A stretch of 64,000 nt of DNA from Prevotella sp. (GCA_017428055.1 JAFRRN010000030.1:1-64000), one strand, 5' to 3'. Shown: positions 8,684 to 18,093, numbered from the stretch's first letter. Numbers and translations are program-made. The notes: generated by a model from the letters alone, not told the origin.

Positions 8684-8691
8684 CAAAGATA
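8684..8691 (-). promoter_or_regulatory. -7 box TATCTTTG abutting the amidase start codon
   Basis: Only 4 nt separate the box from the ATG at 8679. With the usual distance from this box to the transcript start, the mRNA would begin at about the A of the ATG. The junction TTTGCGGTATGAA is identical to that before the gene at 59573. Confidence 0.6.
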
Positions 8692-8853
8692 TGATGAACG
8701 AGTATTATAGGCAAACAAAAAAGATGGGATTGTATGAGATGCTTGGTTTGTTGTATGAAATAGTATGTGTCCAATAAAAGAATTACAAAACCTTTGAATT
8801 GATCGATGTACGCAGATATAATCAAAGCGTTCGAAAACAAAATGGCTTCATAA

Positions 8854-9089
8854 ATGCCGTTAGGCATTGGATAGGGTAGCCCGCCATGCAGCCGTGCCGT
8901 GGGTACGGCGAAATGGCGGGGGGATATGATGGAAGGGAATGTGTGCCTTTAGGTACACGATAACACGATACGTGGTACTATTGCCTACCCAAGGGCAGGC
9001 TTCCATTTTGCTTACAAATAACCAGCCATTTCGCAATACCTATCGGCATTGCTGCATAGCTGGCTACCTTATATGATGCCTAACGGCAT
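8854..9089. repeat. 236-bp element with long terminal inverted repeats, copy A
   Basis: Bounded by ATGCCGTTAGGCAT (8854-8867) and its inverse ATGCCTAACGGCAT (9076-9089). The inverted similarity continues about 70 bp inward: a GGTAGCC block, a GCCATGCAGC block, an inner hairpin and GCGAAATGGC on the left are matched in reverse on the right. The centre holds smaller hairpins, one around GTGTGCCTTTAGGTACAC. No ORF. A second copy is at 60422-60673. It looks like a non-autonomous, MITE-like or structured-RNA element. It fills the gap between the amidase promoter and the gene ending at 9162. Confidence 0.8.
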
Positions 9090-9161
9090 CTGAAATTATA
9101 TCGGACAGCAATCATAGACAATTATAAGATAGTCCTTTATCACATTCTGTCTTGATGATCG

Positions 9162-9470
9162 CTAATATAGCGATATTTTTATTCCTGTATCATCTCTGAA
9201 TACAGAGAAACGTTTTATAGTTCCATTATCTGGCCAACATTCAATTTCAAAACAATATTCTGGATCTTCACCACGATAGTAAAGTGTAAAACCATCTTGA
9301 CGAGTAAGAAATGCACGTTTTGTGCTGAGAGTTGGGATTATTGTAATATCAACAACAGAACCAGTTGGGTCATAAACAAAATTAGCTCTTCTCTGTACAT
9401 AATCATGAGAAACAACCACGCCCTTCTGTATTCTTTTGTGACTTTCAAAAACATGAGTTACTAATGCCAT
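9162..9470 (-). CDS. Hypothetical protein
   Basis: 102 residues from the ATG at 9470, preceded by GGAAGAAA as a plausible ribosome binding site; a TTG five codons upstream is a less likely start. Contains MALVTHVFESHKRI and a beta-rich remainder with a conserved-looking FEIECWPDNG. No signal peptide, no membrane segment and no family I recognise. The stop codon lies within a small perfect hairpin (9158-9174). The region is AT-rich like the next two genes, so it may belong to the same acquired block. Confidence 0.55.
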   Translation of the reverse strand: MALVTHVFESHKRIQKGVVVSHDYVQRRANFVYDPTGSVVDITIIPTLSTKRAFLTRQDGFTLYYRGEDPEYCFEIECWPDNGTIKRFSVFRDDTGIKISLY

Positions 9471-9632
9471 GATTATTTCTTCCAATTGTTAAACTAATAT
9501 CAATTATTCTTTACTCTCTTATAAATTGTCCCTTTATTATGAACATATATTTTCCCTTAAAAAGAAACAACCTTGAGGATTAGGAAATGTAACACTTTTT
9601 GAGCTAAACGAGTAATATAATTAAATTCCATA

Positions 9633-11417
9633 CTAATTACCCAAAATGTTATTGGCTATACCAACTATATCCGTCATATTGACAACTCCATCACGATTCA
9701 CATCCGCAGCGTCTTCATCAAACAATGGGGAAATATTTCCCAAGATGTGATTAACAACAATGACGATGTCTAACATGTTTACATTTCCATCTTTATTGGC
9801 ATCTCCAATGAGTATAGGATTTGCTTTACAAAATACTTTGTCAGAAATTAAAACCACACCTGTATTATTATAGCTAACTGTAGAATAATAATATCCATCT
9901 TCCACAATTTTGTCTTTTGGCAAACAGGGAGATGTGTAGTCAAGTTCAACTACTGGGTCAGATACAACGATGTCGCTAACTGTAACCATGTCATAACCAT
10001 AGTTTGTGTCGTCATCCTTTTTATATCTCAATATGAGCGTGTACAATCCGTCTTCTGGAATTAAAAAAATAATATCATCACTTTTCATTCCACTTGAAGT
10101 GACGAAAATTTCCCCATTTATTTGGGCAGTGAATACATCAAAACTCTCCTCACTACTTATATTATAAGAGAACTTCAACTCTTGCCCAGCTTTGCCCGTG
10201 AAGATAATAGTGTCAGCTGAAAATGAATTGGAAGCGTGATTCGTTGATTTCCATTCTCCTAATTGCTCCGTAGTTCCATAAATGGCATACCATTGAAAAG
10301 TGGCATGTGATATATCATCAACGACCAAAGACATATCTTTGGCATTAGGTTGTTTACGTATGCTTTGCTGCCATGTGGCAAAGAGAGCCCAAGGACTTTC
10401 TACTTTGTCAGTATCAGAAACTTCTTTTCCCATACGTTGCCATCCTTTGAAAGTGCAATCTACTTCTGGAATAGGTAATTCGCCAACTGGTACGCCTTTA
10501 GCAACCATCTTTGATGGAATTGTTACTCCAAACAATGTATCAATAAATTCAATTTGGCAGATGTCACCAAAATTAAAGTCTTCCAACGCATATCCTGTTA
10601 AACTCCATTGCGAATAACCGGGATGCTCGTTTACCCATCTATTCAAATATTCAATAGCTTCATTATATTTTGTACCTGAAGATACGCTTGTGTTATAACC
10701 AAAACAATTATTCAATGTACCTTGATTATCTCTTATTAAGCTACCATACGAATTAGCCTCTGTATAGAAATTCTCAACCAAACCTGTTTCCAGATTGTAG
10801 CACACCATCGTTCCAATCTTGTAACCTGCTACTACATAATCGGAAAAATAGCATTTTGCATAACAATTACGCACCGTTCCGGCGTTATGGATAGCCATGG
10901 TGGATATTTCTTGAACCAGAGAATTTGTATTAAGAAAATATATACAGCTTTCAATTCTCCCTGTGATGGCAAGCGTATCAGTAATAGCCATTCGGCTTTC
11001 ATATATATACCAATAACTTGCACTCAATCTTCCATTTACACCAAGATGATGGATTTTACCAGATACATTATTAAAGAGTGGCTTTGAAAAGCCATTGAAG
11101 CATACAGTAAGGAAATGGCTACCACCGTCAAAAGTACCTGCAAAGGTCAATGCTGCATGGAATGCTTTATTATTCAAATTGATGTCGTTCATTAGTTTAA
11201 CCGTCTTTCCGCTGAAATCATTGCCAGCGTTAATTTGCTGAATGAAAAACATAAGCTGCGCTCCCGTTCTAATCTGATAGGGGTCTTCATCTGTTCCGCT
11301 ACCTCCTTGAAAACTGGAAGAAATGGTTTTTCCATCCCATAGGTCTTGTGCTTGTACCATCCCAATCATAAATACCGCCCATGCAGTAAAGGCGAATCTC
11401 TTTAGTAAATTCTTCAT
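9633..11417 (-). CDS. Secreted protein with InlB-like repeat and C-terminal dockerin type I domain
   Basis: 594 residues from the ATG at 11417; six codons of extension to 11435 are possible, but the shorter start gives a clean signal peptide (MKNLLKRFAFTAWAVFMIGM, cleaved after VQA). The N-terminal third (QGGSGTDEDPYQIRTGAQLM...) resembles adhesin beta-helix/GLUG-containing proteins. About 290-350 has the FKGWQRMGKE pattern of Listeria-Bacteroides InlB B-repeats. The last 60 residues hold two calcium-binding dockerin repeats, GDANKDGNVNMLDIV and ADVNRDGVVNMTDIV. Dockerins bind cohesins in cellulosomes; in Bacteroidales their partner is usually unknown. Follows the Cthe_2159-like gene by about 40 bp in an AT-rich block. 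Confidence 0.75.
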   Translation of the reverse strand: MKNLLKRFAFTAWAVFMIGMVQAQDLWDGKTISSSFQGGSGTDEDPYQIRTGAQLMFFIQQINAGNDFSGKTVKLMNDINLNNKAFHAALTFAGTFDGGSHFLTVCFNGFSKPLFNNVSGKIHHLGVNGRLSASYWYIYESRMAITDTLAITGRIESCIYFLNTNSLVQEISTMAIHNAGTVRNCYAKCYFSDYVVAGYKIGTMVCYNLETGLVENFYTEANSYGSLIRDNQGTLNNCFGYNTSVSSGTKYNEAIEYLNRWVNEHPGYSQWSLTGYALEDFNFGDICQIEFIDTLFGVTIPSKMVAKGVPVGELPIPEVDCTFKGWQRMGKEVSDTDKVESPWALFATWQQSIRKQPNAKDMSLVVDDISHATFQWYAIYGTTEQLGEWKSTNHASNSFSADTIIFTGKAGQELKFSYNISSEESFDVFTAQINGEIFVTSSGMKSDDIIFLIPEDGLYTLILRYKKDDDTNYGYDMVTVSDIVVSDPVVELDYTSPCLPKDKIVEDGYYYSTVSYNNTGVVLISDKVFCKANPILIGDANKDGNVNMLDIVIVVNHILGNISPLFDEDAADVNRDGVVNMTDIVGIANNILGN

Positions 11418-11459
11418 ATTGATTAAATTTATCATGATTTATTAAGTTGCTATAAGTAG

Positions 11460-13514
11460 TTATTTAATGAGAATAAGCCCTTGCAAGGCATCTTCTGTAA
11501 TGTCTATATACCCACCTGTTGTTACCAATCCATTAAACCATTCAGAAGAAGTGCCTCTTGGCATGTCACCATCCAGCAAATACAAGGCATCATCTTCTCC
11601 AATATCCTTTGCAACCACCGTAATAAAGGCATCTGGAGAGGCGTGTTTGTGATGGATTGATATGATAGCGTCAACGACCTTTGTCGATGAGTCATTGTGA
11701 TTATGGCGTTTGACGAGTGAAAGTGTTTTATTTTCCCCTATGGCTATGCTGTCGCCATAATGACGACCGTTTTCAAGACGGACGGCATGGGTGCTATAAG
11801 ATGGAACAACACTTTGCTCACTCACTTCAACTTCGTCATTGCCTATCCCTATGAAGATGCCGCCATAAATATGAAGCCGTCCGCCCTCGGTATCAATGCT
11901 TTCATCCTCGAAATGCTCGCTAATTGCTGCCACAACACCATCCATGATGGTACATTTACCGTTACTATCTATACCGTCATTATTACTTGAGACACAAAAG
12001 ATATGTGCGCCGTCGATGTAGCATCGTAATCCCGTATTTATGCAATCGTCATAACAATCAGCAATGACAGTCGTCTTATATGCTCTAAGCGACCCTTTGC
12101 TTTCTATACCTTCTCCTCCTTGTCCATGTGTTGTGATATGAAGAGTACCACTATAAATGTATAGTTCAGTGTCACTTTTGATCCCTTTGGGACATCCTCG
12201 TCTATAATCTTTCAAATAATTATCGACAAGAGCCAAACCACTTGTCTCAACAGAGAGCGTCAAGGAGTCCTCTTCGAGAAAACCATCCCCCTTATATCCG
12301 ATGAGAAGGGAGTCAGAACAATCAATCCCCTTTCCGCCACTGCCTGTTGCCTGCAATTTGACTTGGCCTCTTTCTATTCTCATCGTTCCGTTTACAGTAA
12401 TACATTTGGACGTGAAATACACAGAATCTCCCACCACATCAAGATAACACCCACCATTGCCGTGGTTTTCCATTGTCAGGCAACCGTTCTTTACATCCAT
12501 ATTACCGTCCACAGAAACACAGCGTCCTCCTCTTCCTTGATGCTTCAGCAAGATGTTTCCTTGCCCTATGGTCATTGAGCCATCGCATTTTATCAAACTA
12601 CAATATGTGATGTCACCATCTGTTATAATGGCATTGCCAATGGCTTCCCCCTCAATCGTTCCACCAGTCATGACAAAGCTCTCCTTGCATTTGACACCTT
12701 TCGATCCATCGTTGGCAACAAAAAGTTTGACTTTCCCTCCGTGCATCGTCAATTTGTCACAATGGATGCCATTCTTTTTGGCATTTTCTATGGTAATGTT
12801 ACCATCCTCTACAATAATGTTTTTACTACTGGCAATGGCGTGGTGAAAGGAACCTTTCACGCTCAATGTCCCCTTTCCCCTAAACACAAGAGAGCCTTTG
12901 CCGTAAAGGCAAGCATTAGATGTGTCAGTCGTATCTGATGGATTATATTCTACGGCATCACAGAGAACATTGCTACTCCCTCTCGGTAACTCGATGATAG
13001 CCTTTTGCTTTTGGCTGAAACAAACGGCACTTCCCTCTTGTGATGATAGGTGCAAATTGTCAAGAACTAATGTCAACACTGTATCGCTATGTATCACAAG
13101 CCTACCATTATCACTCTCGCCCCTTGCCAAACAGACGAAGGGCTTTTTGCCTTTAGCCGATATTTCCACATTGGCGTGTTGAACTTTTATATGAAAGATG
13201 TCAAGGCGGGGATTGCTAACGAATACTTGATGGCTACGGAAGTCAACAATAAGGGTGTCAGACATCGGGTGATGAAAGTACACGGTATCAGCTTTTACCC
13301 TAAATGTATCACCCTTGACAAACACTCCAAACATCGTTGGAGACATCACTTTCATGCTGTCTACCGACGATACAGGCAGGGAAGCATTCTGAAGGTCATG
13401 TGAAAAGACAATGTTTTGATGTTGTGCCATTGCTAATTGAACTTGTATGGTTATCCATACAAATATCAAATAGTTTTTATACAAGTGCCTATCTCCAAAC
13501 ATACTACATGCCAT
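11460..13514 (-). CDS. Cthe_2159-like carbohydrate-binding beta-helix protein
   Basis: 684 residues: signal peptide ending in QLAMAQ, about 100 residues of unassigned N-terminal domain, then long stretches of parallel beta-helix repeats with recurring GNITIENAKKNGIHC-like and GIDSNGKCTIMDG turns, as in the Cthe_2159/DUF4353 family (PF14262), whose founder binds polygalacturonic acid. Probably surface-exposed and pectin- or polysaccharide-binding. No catalytic motif is visible. It is the first of a two-gene unit with the dockerin protein. The region's base composition (28% GC in a hand-counted sample at 10021-10080) is far below its neighbours, which suggests acquisition. Confidence 0.7.
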   Translation of the reverse strand: MACSMFGDRHLYKNYLIFVWITIQVQLAMAQHQNIVFSHDLQNASLPVSSVDSMKVMSPTMFGVFVKGDTFRVKADTVYFHHPMSDTLIVDFRSHQVFVSNPRLDIFHIKVQHANVEISAKGKKPFVCLARGESDNGRLVIHSDTVLTLVLDNLHLSSQEGSAVCFSQKQKAIIELPRGSSNVLCDAVEYNPSDTTDTSNACLYGKGSLVFRGKGTLSVKGSFHHAIASSKNIIVEDGNITIENAKKNGIHCDKLTMHGGKVKLFVANDGSKGVKCKESFVMTGGTIEGEAIGNAIITDGDITYCSLIKCDGSMTIGQGNILLKHQGRGGRCVSVDGNMDVKNGCLTMENHGNGGCYLDVVGDSVYFTSKCITVNGTMRIERGQVKLQATGSGGKGIDCSDSLLIGYKGDGFLEEDSLTLSVETSGLALVDNYLKDYRRGCPKGIKSDTELYIYSGTLHITTHGQGGEGIESKGSLRAYKTTVIADCYDDCINTGLRCYIDGAHIFCVSSNNDGIDSNGKCTIMDGVVAAISEHFEDESIDTEGGRLHIYGGIFIGIGNDEVEVSEQSVVPSYSTHAVRLENGRHYGDSIAIGENKTLSLVKRHNHNDSSTKVVDAIISIHHKHASPDAFITVVAKDIGEDDALYLLDGDMPRGTSSEWFNGLVTTGGYIDITEDALQGLILIK

Positions 13515-13580
13515 ATTAACATAAAACGTGGAGCCAGTCCTGTGCCCGGTTCACGTGTTGAGGCTCTCGCATCGCCCTGA

Positions 13581-13799
13581 TTAGTCAAACCGAGCAACGC
13601 TGAAAGCCCCACGCCGATGTATATACACTATTCCTTTTTGACAAAAGAATGTATAATCTACACCATCAAGGGGCGTTCCCGTTGCTTTGTTTCTGACTAT
13701 CAGTTCGAATTTGCGAGATTCCAACACGTCAAAACCAAAGCGTCCAGAAAACGCCTTTATGATATATGTGTCCTCTCTCGCTTGTGTCTTTTGGGACAT
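13581..13799 (-). CDS. Small hypothetical protein
   Basis: 72 residues starting MSQKTQAREDTYIIKAFSGR; basic, beta-rich, no signal peptide and no family I recognise. It is supported by its own promoter: TATATTTG (13820-13827, minus strand) ends 20 nt before the ATG. It stands alone between the beta-helix gene and the DUF3089 gene. Confidence 0.5.
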   Translation of the reverse strand: MSQKTQAREDTYIIKAFSGRFGFDVLESRKFELIVRNKATGTPLDGVDYTFFCQKGIVYIHRRGAFSVARFD

Positions 13800-13819
13800 T
13801 CATTTGAGTTTGGACGCTA

Positions 13820-13827
13820 CAAATATA
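13820..13827 (-). promoter_or_regulatory. -7 box TATATTTG for the 72-aa gene
   Basis: Matches TAnnTTTG on the minus strand, 20 nt before the start codon at 13799, a normal leader length. Confidence 0.5.
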
Positions 13828-13980
13828 CGATAATATTTCCATATTCATCCTGTTTTTGTCGTTTTTTTTCATCTTGATTGATGGCTGCAAAGATTAACAG
13901 GATGGATGATAGAGCCAAAAGAACTATATGATTGAAATAACATAGCGATGCCTAATTCAATCATAGACCATGCTATAAAG

Positions 13981-14064
13981 TTAAATCCACGGCAACGATT
14001 ATTAAAACCACGACAAAGATTAATAAATCCACGTCGTAGTTTATTAAATCTTCGACATGGATTT
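13981..14064. repeat. Array of four 21-bp units (family C)
   Basis: Four contiguous 21-bp units starting at 13981, 14002, 14023 and 14044. Units 1 and 2 are direct repeats (TTAAATCCACGGCAACGATT; TTAAAACCACGACAAAGATT). Units 3 and 4 form an inverted pair, AAATCCACGTCGTAG against CTTCGACATGGATTT (13 of 15 pair). It lies 24 bp 3' of the DUF3089 stop. Same unit length and direct/inverted layout as the arrays at 650, 19743, 43997 and 60195, but unrelated in sequence. Confidence 0.7.
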
Positions 14065-14087
14065 ATAAATTAGAATATGATGGATGT

Positions 14088-15071
14088 TCATTGACGGATC
14101 ATATTGGCAGCCCTCAATGCCATATTCTCACGCAAGAAGTCGCGATAGAGCCATATCTCCCGCGAATGGTAATTGCCTTCCTTACCAATAAGGGGCAGGA
14201 CATAATCTGTAGCCGTATATCCTTTCACGAACAACAAGTTAGATTCACCATCGAGGTAGACGGTGAGCGTGTCCTTCTTCTGCTCCGCCACGGGAAGCCA
14301 TGGCGTTGGCTCGGTCATGAAGACTGCCGCCTTGTCGTCAGTCCGCCAATTCACGGGATTGATGGCAACCACTGTGTTCTTCACGAAAGACGCACTCGCT
14401 CCGATGTCGCCCGATACGGAATTGTACGAGATGGTCACCCCCGTATCAGCAGCCCCCTTGGCGGGAACGATTCGCGGACACGAGTCCACCATCTCCTGGG
14501 TGATGCCAATGCCGATGGCGTATGCCGCTATCATGCGTTGGAACGTGGCATCATCCATCTCCCTCATCAACTCCAGCATTATCCTCGCCCCTTGGCTAAA
14601 GCCCGCCAAGATGAAAGGACGGCCATTATTCAGATGTTCCAAATAATAACCGAAAGCCCTCCTGACGTCATCCAACGCGATTGGGAATCGAGCCGCTGTC
14701 ACGCTATCGTCGGTGAACGTCTGTAGCGAACACTGTCGGTAATAGGGAGAATAATAATTCAACTTGCCACTAAGCAACGTGTCCACACCGAGCATCTCGC
14801 TATGCAAAGGCCCACGCACACTATCGTTGTAGGTGTTGGCATAATGGCACAAGGCACCACTTGCATCAACATAGTCGCCCGTCTCGGTGGAAATGACATA
14901 GAATATGTCTGCATCGGCATGACGGTCTGACACATACCATTGCGTGGTATCGTCATAGTTGGGTGTGGCAGGGAGGACATCCGTCGTGACAGGATGCCCC
15001 TTCCCATCCTTGCATTGAGCAAAGAGACACACCGATATGACCATCAAGAGTAAACGGCCAAATGATTGCAT
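14088..15071 (-). CDS. DUF3089 alpha/beta-hydrolase lipoprotein
   Basis: 327 residues from the ATG at 15071; a GTG three codons upstream is possible. Lipoprotein signal with lipobox LFAQC, then a DUF3089 (PF11288) domain over nearly the whole length. The nucleophile elbow is AGFSQGA (Ser nucleophile), preceded by RAFGYYLEHLNNGRPF as is typical of this lipase-like family. Acts in the cell envelope on an unknown ester. Follows the secreted DUF6263-like gene by 27 bp on the same strand. Confidence 0.85.
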   Translation of the reverse strand: MQSFGRLLLMVISVCLFAQCKDGKGHPVTTDVLPATPNYDDTTQWYVSDRHADADIFYVISTETGDYVDASGALCHYANTYNDSVRGPLHSEMLGVDTLLSGKLNYYSPYYRQCSLQTFTDDSVTAARFPIALDDVRRAFGYYLEHLNNGRPFILAGFSQGARIMLELMREMDDATFQRMIAAYAIGIGITQEMVDSCPRIVPAKGAADTGVTISYNSVSGDIGASASFVKNTVVAINPVNWRTDDKAAVFMTEPTPWLPVAEQKKDTLTVYLDGESNLLFVKGYTATDYVLPLIGKEGNYHSREIWLYRDFLRENMALRAANMIRQ

Positions 15072-15098
15072 GGAGAACACTTCTTACAACCAGCAAAC

Positions 15099-16004
15099 TC
15101 ACTTCAACGTGATGGCAATCACACTTTTCGATGTCGTACCCATCGACGAGACATTGCTCTCGCCCTTGATCGACTTCACCCAACCGTCGGCTTGCAACTC
15201 GTAAGTGGCCTTCTCATCCATCTCCATCTTCAACATGCCGCTATTGATCACCATGTCGATGTTCTGCTTAATCATCTCCGCCTGGTCTGGCATCATCTTC
15301 TCCACCTGGTCGATAACAAATTTCTTGATGTCTTCCTTTGACATATTTAAGACCGTATTGGTAGAGATGACGTTGCCATCGACGGTGTATGTGCGTTTCG
15401 CCTTCATGGACATCGCGTCGTGGATGAACTCCTCCTCGGTACCCGTGGCTATGGTCTTGCCATTGAGCATGAGCGGGCTGGAAAACCTTTGCACGCTATT
15501 CAACAGGGTCTCCTCTGTCATTTTGCCCTGCATCTGTTGCATCAGCATCTCCTTAGTCAGCATTGGCGGCAACCCCGGAGTATTCAATATTTCATCAATA
15601 AACTTGGAAAGCCCCGCTTCCATTTTGCCTCTCACCTCTTCATAGTTGAGGATTTTCAATGCCTTACCATCCTTGTCAACCTGAAAACGCATCGCGGAAG
15701 TCTTCATCATTTCTTCCGCATAAGTCAACAACTTACCCATCATGTCGTTGGCATCGACATCGGTATCAAACTTGGTGGTCTCAACATCCATCACATAACC
15801 GTCTGCCAACGCATCGACAATCGTGTAAGTGACCTCTGAATTCATCTTGATAGTCCTATCGGCGATGTATGATGTCACTTCCGATACATATACCTTCACG
15901 TCGCCCTTCTTCATCTTGGGGCTTACTTTCACTACATCCTGCGCATACGCCATCAATCCCATCAGGATCATGGCGCACGAAACCAATGTCTTTTTCATTT
16001 CCAT
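15099..16004 (-). CDS. Secreted DUF6263-like hypothetical protein
   Basis: 301 residues with signal peptide MEMKKTLVSCAMILMGLMAY ending in AQ; the Met at codon 3 is an alternative start. The mature protein is Met- and Lys-rich alternating beta/alpha (KMKKGDVKVYVSEVTSYIAD, MQQMQGKMTEETLLNSVQRF) and resembles the DUF6263 group of Bacteroidetes periplasmic proteins. No catalytic motif. Lies 58 bp behind GH51 and 27 bp ahead of the DUF3089 gene, so the three may be cotranscribed. Confidence 0.6.
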   Translation of the reverse strand: MEMKKTLVSCAMILMGLMAYAQDVVKVSPKMKKGDVKVYVSEVTSYIADRTIKMNSEVTYTIVDALADGYVMDVETTKFDTDVDANDMMGKLLTYAEEMMKTSAMRFQVDKDGKALKILNYEEVRGKMEAGLSKFIDEILNTPGLPPMLTKEMLMQQMQGKMTEETLLNSVQRFSSPLMLNGKTIATGTEEEFIHDAMSMKAKRTYTVDGNVISTNTVLNMSKEDIKKFVIDQVEKMMPDQAEMIKQNIDMVINSGMLKMEMDEKATYELQADGWVKSIKGESNVSSMGTTSKSVIAITLK

Positions 16005-16062
16005 ATTGTTTTAATTCACGTTATTAAGATTCTCTTTCGCCCTGTTGATGAGGTATGACAGC

Positions 16063-18048
16063 CTACAAGTTGATTTGATACATGACGAATGAATACGGCT
16101 CGAGGTCGATGCTCATTTTCTTCTTCAACTTCACCGTGGAAACCTGCGGTTGGATGGGTTGCTGGTCAAAGTTGTTCTCGTCATTGGGTTGGCCTGTCAG
16201 AACGGTCATCGTTGCCACGGCCTTCATCGACTTGAAACGGGATAGGTTGACGTTGGCCTTCTTCTTCTCGCCGCTGGCATTACATACCTTTACGAAGAGT
16301 TGGCGCGTCTTGGTATTCAGCACCACCGACTGCTCCTGCAAGTTGTCAGCACCCTCAATGTTCACGCAGTCGCCATAGTAAAAGTTACCCGATGATTGTC
16401 CAAACATCTGTTGCACATAATAACTACAGGTTAGCACGGGACGCTCGTTGTCGAAATAGATCAAGTCGGGATTCCAGTTGGTAGCATTCTTCTTGGCAAA
16501 GAGCGGTGCGTATGAGGTCATACTGACCACATCTCCATTGCGCTCCACATGCAAGAGGTAAAGAGCCTCTGCCAAGGCGTCGATGAGTTTCTTGTCCTTG
16601 GCGGCATATTCGCCGAGGTAAACTTTCGTTTTGCGGTCGCGGGGATAAGTGTCATACTGGCGACTCTTCAGGAAATAGTCACGCTGTTCGTAATAATGCT
16701 CATCCAATATGGGGAGACCTATCTCATCAGCCAACTTCCATCCATTCTCATAATCGGGATTACCGGGATGCGAGCCGGGGCCTGCCGTTCCCACGATGAC
16801 AATTTCTGGATGCGCCTTGGTCACTCGCTCATAGATATATTTGAATCGCTCGATAAACTCTGGGGAGATTCTCTCCTCATTACCGAGACCCAAGTATTTG
16901 AGGTTGAATGGCTTGGGATGTCCAGCCTCAGCGCGTACACGTCCCCACTTGGTGTTCACGTCGCCATTGGCCCACTCGATTAAGTCGAGGGCTTCGTCCA
17001 CCCATTCGTCCATCTCTGACATCGGCACACAGTCTTGTGCTTGGTCTTTCATGCCCCATCCACCGTTGGCACCTTGGCAACTCACGCCACAGGGAAGGAT
17101 AGGTAACGGCTCCATACCCACATCCTCGCAGAACTGGAAATACTCATAATATCCCAGCCCCATCGACTGATGATAGCCCCAGGTGTTCTTCAACGCACGG
17201 CGTTGTTCCTTCGGACCGACCGTTGTCTTCCAACGATAAGTGTTCCAGAAGCCATCGCCACCGCCATGCACCACACATCCGCCGGGGAAACGCATAAACT
17301 TGGGATGCAACGCCTCAAGAGCTTCCGCCAAGTCCTTACGCAAGCCATGCCCCTTATAGGTGTCCTCGGGCATCAACGAGACCATGTCAACGTCCATCTC
17401 CCCTGTGGTAAGTACCAAGACTTGAAGGGCAGCATGTTCTGAAGTGGCGTTGGGAATCAACTGTGCGTCATACTTTTTCCATCCGGAAGTGTTCACGTCA
17501 ATGATGGCTTCAGCAAGCAGTTTAGGGTCTTTCCCCCACCCTTGCTGCGGTTCCACCAAGGCAATGCGCACCTGCTTGGCATCACCTTTCACGTTACGGA
17601 GGAATGCGGAGAATTGGTATTTGGCACCCTCCTTCACGGAAATGCCGTCAAAGCCGTCATTCTGGATGCCAAAGCCCGTCCATCCCTTGAAGTCATAATA
17701 ATGCCCTACACGCTCGATGTACAGACGCATGAAGTTGGGATTGTTGGCATGGATGGGGTTTGTCGAGAGCGGTTGGATATGTCCCGTGGAATGTCCGGGG
17801 CGAATCATCCGCCACGCCGTACCCGCTCCCCACCCGTCACGCTCGGTGGGATTGAATTCAAACGAGCCATTTTGTATCAGTTCCGCATACAAGCCGCCAT
17901 CGGCAGCACTGCTGATGTCTTCAAAGAAGATACCAATTAGTTCATCACTGATAGCCTTTCCTCCTGCTGGAGGGGTCATGCCCTTCTGCGCAGAAAGGCC
18001 AAGTGTGGCAACCAATGCCACGGCTGCCAATGTCATTCTTTTATTCAT
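16063..18048 (-). CDS. GH51 alpha-L-arabinofuranosidase
   Basis: 661 residues. Signal peptide (MNKRMTLAAVALVATLGLSA, Q), N-terminal family motif IGIFFEDISSAADGGLYAEL, an inserted CBM4_9-like beta-sandwich (about 95-225), a TIM barrel, and a C-terminal beta domain. The acid/base is Glu391 (LGLGNEE) and the nucleophile Glu480 (YLGEYAAK). Removes alpha-L-arabinofuranosyl side chains from arabinan, arabinoxylan or pectic arabinan, in the periplasm or at the surface. First gene of a possible three-gene unit; -7 box TATTTTTG at 18086-18093, minus strand. Confidence 0.93.
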   Translation of the reverse strand: MNKRMTLAAVALVATLGLSAQKGMTPPAGGKAISDELIGIFFEDISSAADGGLYAELIQNGSFEFNPTERDGWGAGTAWRMIRPGHSTGHIQPLSTNPIHANNPNFMRLYIERVGHYYDFKGWTGFGIQNDGFDGISVKEGAKYQFSAFLRNVKGDAKQVRIALVEPQQGWGKDPKLLAEAIIDVNTSGWKKYDAQLIPNATSEHAALQVLVLTTGEMDVDMVSLMPEDTYKGHGLRKDLAEALEALHPKFMRFPGGCVVHGGGDGFWNTYRWKTTVGPKEQRRALKNTWGYHQSMGLGYYEYFQFCEDVGMEPLPILPCGVSCQGANGGWGMKDQAQDCVPMSEMDEWVDEALDLIEWANGDVNTKWGRVRAEAGHPKPFNLKYLGLGNEERISPEFIERFKYIYERVTKAHPEIVIVGTAGPGSHPGNPDYENGWKLADEIGLPILDEHYYEQRDYFLKSRQYDTYPRDRKTKVYLGEYAAKDKKLIDALAEALYLLHVERNGDVVSMTSYAPLFAKKNATNWNPDLIYFDNERPVLTCSYYVQQMFGQSSGNFYYGDCVNIEGADNLQEQSVVLNTKTRQLFVKVCNASGEKKKANVNLSRFKSMKAVATMTVLTGQPNDENNFDQQPIQPQVSTVKLKKKMSIDLEPYSFVMYQINL

Positions 18049-18085
18049 AACGGTATATTGTTTAGAGAGTTACGCATTCAGCTTA

Positions 18086-18093
18086 CAAAAATA
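18086..18093 (-). promoter_or_regulatory. -7 box TATTTTTG for GH51
   Basis: Minus-strand TAnnTTTG match, 37 nt upstream of the GH51 ATG. Confidence 0.5.

Noticed and set aside
8676-8867. 63-codon frame upstream of the amidase
   Set aside because: Overlaps the promoter and runs into the inverted-repeat element; product has no family resemblance.
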